DNA of 64,000 bases. It comes from Rhizobiales bacterium NRL2 (GTDB lineage: Bacteria; Pseudomonadota; Alphaproteobacteria; Minwuiales; Minwuiaceae). Shown in pieces: positions 61,040-64,000 of the stretch (positions are counted from its first letter, which is position 1; each line of letters starts with the position of its first letter). The stretch spans positions 1,991,001 through 2,055,000 of the forward strand of contig CP016093.1 in assembly GCA_001664005.1 (NCBI GenBank), written 5' to 3'. The notes under the pieces were generated by a model that had not been told where the DNA came from, searched no databases, and saw nothing but the letters and a program-made list of their open reading frames with translations. A program made the position numbers and the translations under genes.

Positions 61040-62989
61040 TCAAGCGGCCTTTGCTGCCCGCCGTACCGCCTCGATCGCGTCCGGATTGGCGAGCGCGGTC
61101 AGATCGCCCGGATTCTCTTCGAGAACCAGGGCCCGTATGACCCGGCGCATGATCTTGAGTGACCGCGTCTTGGGCAGGTCGTCCACGAAGAGTATGCGCT
61201 TGGGCTGGAACGCCTTGCCGAGGCCCTTGACCACGGCGGCCGACAGTTCCGCCGCGATCTCGTCGGAGGCCTGCACCCCCGGCGCCGGGATCGCGGCGAT
61301 CAGCACGGCCTCGCCCTTGATGGGGTCGGGCAGGGCCACGGCCGCAGCTTCCACGACCTTGCCCGTGGCCATGACCAGCCCCTCGATCTCGGCGGGACCG
61401 GCGCGTTTGCCGGCGACCTGGATGGTGTCGTCGGAGCGGCCGTGGACGTACCACAGGCCGTCCGCGTCGCGGCTGGCCCAGTCGCCGTGACGCCACAGGT
61501 CGGGGAACATCGACCAGTAGGTCTCGATATAGCGCTCCGGATCGTTCCAGATGCCGCGCGACAGGCCGATGGACGGATTGCGCAGCACCAGCTCGCCCAC
61601 TTCGCCTGGTCCCACGGGCCGGCCCTGGCCGTCGACGATGTCGGTGCCCATGCCCGGCAGCGGTCCGGCAAAGCAGCAGGCGCGTTGCGGGTTCAGCACG
61701 TTGCCGGCAATGAAGCCGCCGCCGATCTCGGTGCCGCCGCAGACATTGATGATGGGGCAGCGGCCATCGTCGCCGGCGTACTTCGCGAACCAGTGCCAGG
61801 CTTCTTCCGTCCAGGGCTCGCCGGTGGAAGCCAGGATGCGGACTTTCGAGAGGTCGTGTTTCTGCACCTCCTCCGGCCCGTAGCGCATCAGCCCGCGCAC
61901 GGCGGTCGGCGCGATGCCGAAGAAGGTCGCGCCGTGCTCGGCGGCGATGCGCCAGATACGCCCCTTGTCGGGCCAGTCCGGCGTACCCTCGGCCAGGATG
62001 AAGGTGGCGCCGGTGTAGAGCGTGCCCGCCATGGAGTAGGGGCCGGTGACCCAGCCGAAATCGGCGAGCCACAGCAGCCGGTCCTCCGGCTTCAGGTCGA
62101 AGGAGACGTGGAAGTCCAGGGCGCCCTTCACGCCGAGGCCGCAGTGGGTCAGCACCACGCCCTTCGGCCGCCCGGTGGTGCCGGAGGTGTAGGCGATCAT
62201 CATGGCCTGGTCGGCCGGCACCTGCGTCGGTTCGGCGTCGGCGTCCGCACGGTCGAGATCGCGCCAGTCGTGGTCGCGGCCGCTGGCCATGGGGCAGTCC
62301 GCGTCGGTCGTTCGCAGCACGATCATGTGCGCCAGCGTCGGAATGCCGGCGGCGGCCTCGTCCATCACCTGCTTCATCGGCACGTCCTGGCCGCGGCGCT
62401 TTGCGCTGTCGACGGTGATGGCGGCGACGGCGCCGGCGTCGTTCATGCGCTTCACGATCGCCTCCGCGCCGAAGCCGGAGAAAAGCGGCGAGATGATCGC
62501 GCCGATCCGCGAGACCGCGAGGAAGGCGACCACGGTCTCGGGCAGGATCGGCATATAGACGCCGACGGCGTCGCCGGCCTTCACGCCGAGCGCGGTCAGC
62601 CCCGCGGCCAGGTTGCGGACTTCCCCGTCCAGTTCGGCGTAGGTGAGACGGCGGACCGAATCGTCCTCACCGTGCCAGACGACCGCCTCCTTGTCCCAGA
62701 CGGGGGTGCCGCGGTGCCGGTCGAGCACATTGTCGGTGAAGTTCATCGTGCCGCCGACGCACCACTTCGCCCAGGGCAGGCCCTCGGAGACGTCCATGAC
62801 CTTCTCGTAGGGCGTGCCGAAACGAATGCCGAGTTCCGCGATCGCCGCGTTCCAGAACCAGTCGGGGTCCTCCGTCGAGCGGCGCACCAGCTCGGCCTCG
62901 TCGGCGCAGCCCAGAGCGCGGATGAAGCGGGTCAGGTTGGCGTTGTCGGTGTATTCCGGCGTCGGAACCCAAGTGTAGTCGCTGGCCAT
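61040..62989 (-). CDS. AMP-forming acyl-CoA synthetase (acetyl-CoA synthetase-like)
   Basis: The 649-residue enzyme makes an acyl-adenylate then the CoA thioester. It has the AMP-binding P-loop YTSGTTGRPKGV, the A5 region INVCGGTEIGGG, and WYVHGRSDDTIQVAGKR. The C-terminal A10 motif reads KTRSLKIMRR rather than the usual SGK. The ACS-like N-terminus (WFWNAAIAELGIRF) suggests short- or branched-chain acids rather than acetate alone. It is divergent from a thioesterase. Confidence 0.9.
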   Translation of the reverse strand: MASDYTWVPTPEYTDNANLTRFIRALGCADEAELVRRSTEDPDWFWNAAIAELGIRFGTPYEKVMDVSEGLPWAKWCVGGTMNFTDNVLDRHRGTPVWDKEAVVWHGEDDSVRRLTYAELDGEVRNLAAGLTALGVKAGDAVGVYMPILPETVVAFLAVSRIGAIISPLFSGFGAEAIVKRMNDAGAVAAITVDSAKRRGQDVPMKQVMDEAAAGIPTLAHMIVLRTTDADCPMASGRDHDWRDLDRADADAEPTQVPADQAMMIAYTSGTTGRPKGVVLTHCGLGVKGALDFHVSFDLKPEDRLLWLADFGWVTGPYSMAGTLYTGATFILAEGTPDWPDKGRIWRIAAEHGATFFGIAPTAVRGLMRYGPEEVQKHDLSKVRILASTGEPWTEEAWHWFAKYAGDDGRCPIINVCGGTEIGGGFIAGNVLNPQRACCFAGPLPGMGTDIVDGQGRPVGPGEVGELVLRNPSIGLSRGIWNDPERYIETYWSMFPDLWRHGDWASRDADGLWYVHGRSDDTIQVAGKRAGPAEIEGLVMATGKVVEAAAVALPDPIKGEAVLIAAIPAPGVQASDEIAAELSAAVVKGLGKAFQPKRILFVDDLPKTRSLKIMRRVIRALVLEENPGDLTALANPDAIEAVRRAAKAA

Positions 62990-63073
62990 TTTGCGGGACC
63001 TCCCCTTGCCTCTATGGTCTCCCCGCGGCGAGTATGGCCGCGATATCCGGACGCGTTAAGGGGAGGAAACAAC

Positions 63074-63511
63074 GTGGCAGGCTGGACCGAGACATTCAGG
63101 GGCGTGATCTACCCGTGGCACTGCGACCACATGGGCCACATGAACGTGATGTACTACATCAACTTCTTCGATCAGGCCTCGTGCCACGCGCTGTCGGCCT
63201 GCGGCTACAAGTGGACCGAGATGGGCGACCAGAACATGGGCTTCGCCGACGTCAAGCACACGGTCGAGTACAAGGGCGAGCAGAAGGTGGGCAGCCCGAT
63301 CGTGGTCGAGAGCTGCGTCACCAAGCGCGGCCGCACCTCGCTGACCCTGAAACACCGGATGACCAACGCCGAAACCGGCGAGCGGGCGGCGACGATGGAG
63401 GTGATCACCATCCATTTCGACCTTGCCGCGCGGAAGCCGGTGCCGCTGCGCGAGGACACGATCGAACTGATCGATTCGCTGCTGGTCGAGGACGCGGAAG
63501 CCGCCGACTAG
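63074..63511 (+). CDS. Thioesterase family (hotdog) protein
   Basis: The 145-residue 4HBT-type hotdog protein has the active-site stretch YPWHCDHMGHMNVMYY with an Asp close to the helix start. It would cleave an acyl-CoA. GTG at 63074 is chosen because GGGAGGA lies just upstream. It is divergent from the acyl-CoA synthetase. The next gene on its 3' side is a minus-strand crotonase, separated by a REP-like repeat. Confidence 0.9.
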   Translation: MAGWTETFRGVIYPWHCDHMGHMNVMYYINFFDQASCHALSACGYKWTEMGDQNMGFADVKHTVEYKGEQKVGSPIVVESCVTKRGRTSLTLKHRMTNAETGERAATMEVITIHFDLAARKPVPLREDTIELIDSLLVEDAEAAD

Positions 63512-63552
63512 AATGGAATGTGATCTGATTGAAGCACCGCCGCCTGCTTCGG

Positions 63553-63639
63553 TGTCATGCCCGCCTGGTGCGGGCATCCGGCTGAATCGTTGAGTTGCGG
63601 CGAAGCCGCTCCGGACCCCCGCACAGGGCGGGGGTGACA
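63553..63639. repeat. REP-like palindromic repeat
   Basis: ATGCCCGC (63557-63564) pairs with GCGGGCAT (63570-63577), and CCCCCGC (63616-63622) with GCGGGGG (63628-63634). The ends TGTCA and TGACA are themselves inverted repeats. Elements of this kind are scattered in alphaproteobacterial genomes, between convergent genes as here. The rest of the 183-base gap shows no gene. Confidence 0.6.
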
Positions 63640-63694
63640 AGCCGAGTGGGCGACGCTTCCGCCAGATGGCGGAACAGTCCAGGTCAGACGAAGG

Positions 63695-64000
63695 TCATTC
63701 GCCGCGAAAGACGGGCTTCCGCTTTTCCTGGAAGGCCCTGAAACCCTCGACGCCGTCGGCGCTGGTGCAGGCTTCCTGCTGGCCCTGGGCCTCCTCGTCC
63801 AGCGTCGCCTCGAAGCCGAGATCGCCGTTCAGGATGCGCTTGGAGGTCAGGAACGCCTTCGTCGGGCCGGCGGCGATGTGGCCGGCGAGCTTGGTCACCT
63901 CGCCTTCCAGCTCGGCCTGGGGCACGGAGCGGTTGATCAGGCCCATGTCGGCGGCTTCGGCGCCCTTGATCAGTCGGCCGGTGTAGATCAGCTCGAAGGC
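63695..64000 (-). CDS. Enoyl-CoA hydratase family protein, C-terminal fragment
   Basis: The frame is open from the right edge to the stop at 63695. The 101 visible residues read AFELIYTGRLIKGAEAADMG, then the C-terminal crotonase helices ending FQEKRKPVFRGE. The catalytic half is outside the window. It is the third crotonase here and converges with the thioesterase across a repeat. The upstream extent of the gene cannot be known. Confidence 0.85.
   Translation of the reverse strand, partial: AFELIYTGRLIKGAEAADMGLINRSVPQAELEGEVTKLAGHIAAGPTKAFLTSKRILNGDLGFEATLDEEAQGQQEACTSADGVEGFRAFQEKRKPVFRGE

Noticed and set aside
1-64000. tRNA, rRNA, insertion sequences, prophage or integrase genes
   Set aside because: I looked in every intergenic gap and among the open frames and found none.

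Overview
The window is a GC-rich stretch (about two-thirds G+C by eye) of an alphaproteobacterial chromosome. The taxon is indicated by alphaproteobacteria-restricted families: a SciP/DUF1153 regulator beside the hook genes, a TrcR/DUF1013 regulator, DUF1192, DUF2948, UPF0262, a short HisG next to HisD, and PleC/DivJ-like histidine kinase sequence. The many CoA-dependent and flavin enzymes suggest a free-living Rhodospirillales-like organism, but I cannot name a genus. Coding density is high, overlaps of 1 to 17 bases are common, and GTG and TTG starts are frequent. I saw no tRNA, rRNA, CRISPR array, insertion sequence or prophage.

Layout. (1) 1-6.9 kb: flagellar genes on the minus strand (fliH fragment, fliG, fliF, sciP, flgE, flgD, fliK), with CtrA-like boxes before fliF and sciP and sigma-54-like promoters before flgE and fliK. 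(2) 7.1-10.6 kb: glutathione S-transferase, a small unknown protein with TrcR, a quinone oxidoreductase, DUF1192 and a PAS protein. (3) 10.6-17.4 kb: a structured leader with an intrinsic terminator, then a tight plus-strand operon metY - hydrolase - MFS - acyl-CoA dehydrogenase - CaiB CoA-transferase - MaoC-like protein. (4) 17.4-17.7 kb: an orphan Fur-box-like site followed by hairpins and a terminator, a candidate iron-controlled small RNA. (5) 17.7-31.1 kb: MlaA, SDR, two LLM flavoenzymes, an epoxide hydrolase, two crotonases, a VOC protein and a 1407-residue FecR/RTX secreted protein.

(6) 31.2-35.5 kb: a minus-strand operon of hydrolase, CinA-like protein, ETFB-lysine-methyltransferase-like protein, UbiA and a MetE-like core enzyme. 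(7) 35.5-42.4 kb: Ldh-family dehydrogenase and the housekeeping operon murA-DUF2948-hisG-hisD-UPF0262-phosphatase, with small proteins upstream. (8) 42.5-48.5 kb: ispH, thrB-II, rnhA, a receiver-histidine kinase, peroxiredoxin, a DsbD-N-like periplasmic protein and YqgE/AlgH. (9) 48.5-55.1 kb: an operon of epoxide hydrolase, MaoC hydratase, class V PLP enzyme and aldo/keto reductase, then a flavocytochrome c sulfide dehydrogenase pair with a beta-lactamase-fold hydrolase. (10) 55.1-64 kb: an alpha/beta hydrolase, the operon dapF-mtaB-ftsY-yciB-DUF3445, an acyl-CoA synthetase, a thioesterase and a truncated crotonase.

How the genes fit together. The flagellar block looks wired into the CtrA/SciP cell-cycle circuit, with early genes under CtrA-like boxes and hook genes under sigma-54. 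Much of the rest is modular acyl-CoA, epoxide and flavin chemistry around conserved housekeeping operons. The least explained elements are the metY leader, the orphan Fur-box locus, the central module of the RTX protein and the dyad-less MaoC protein.
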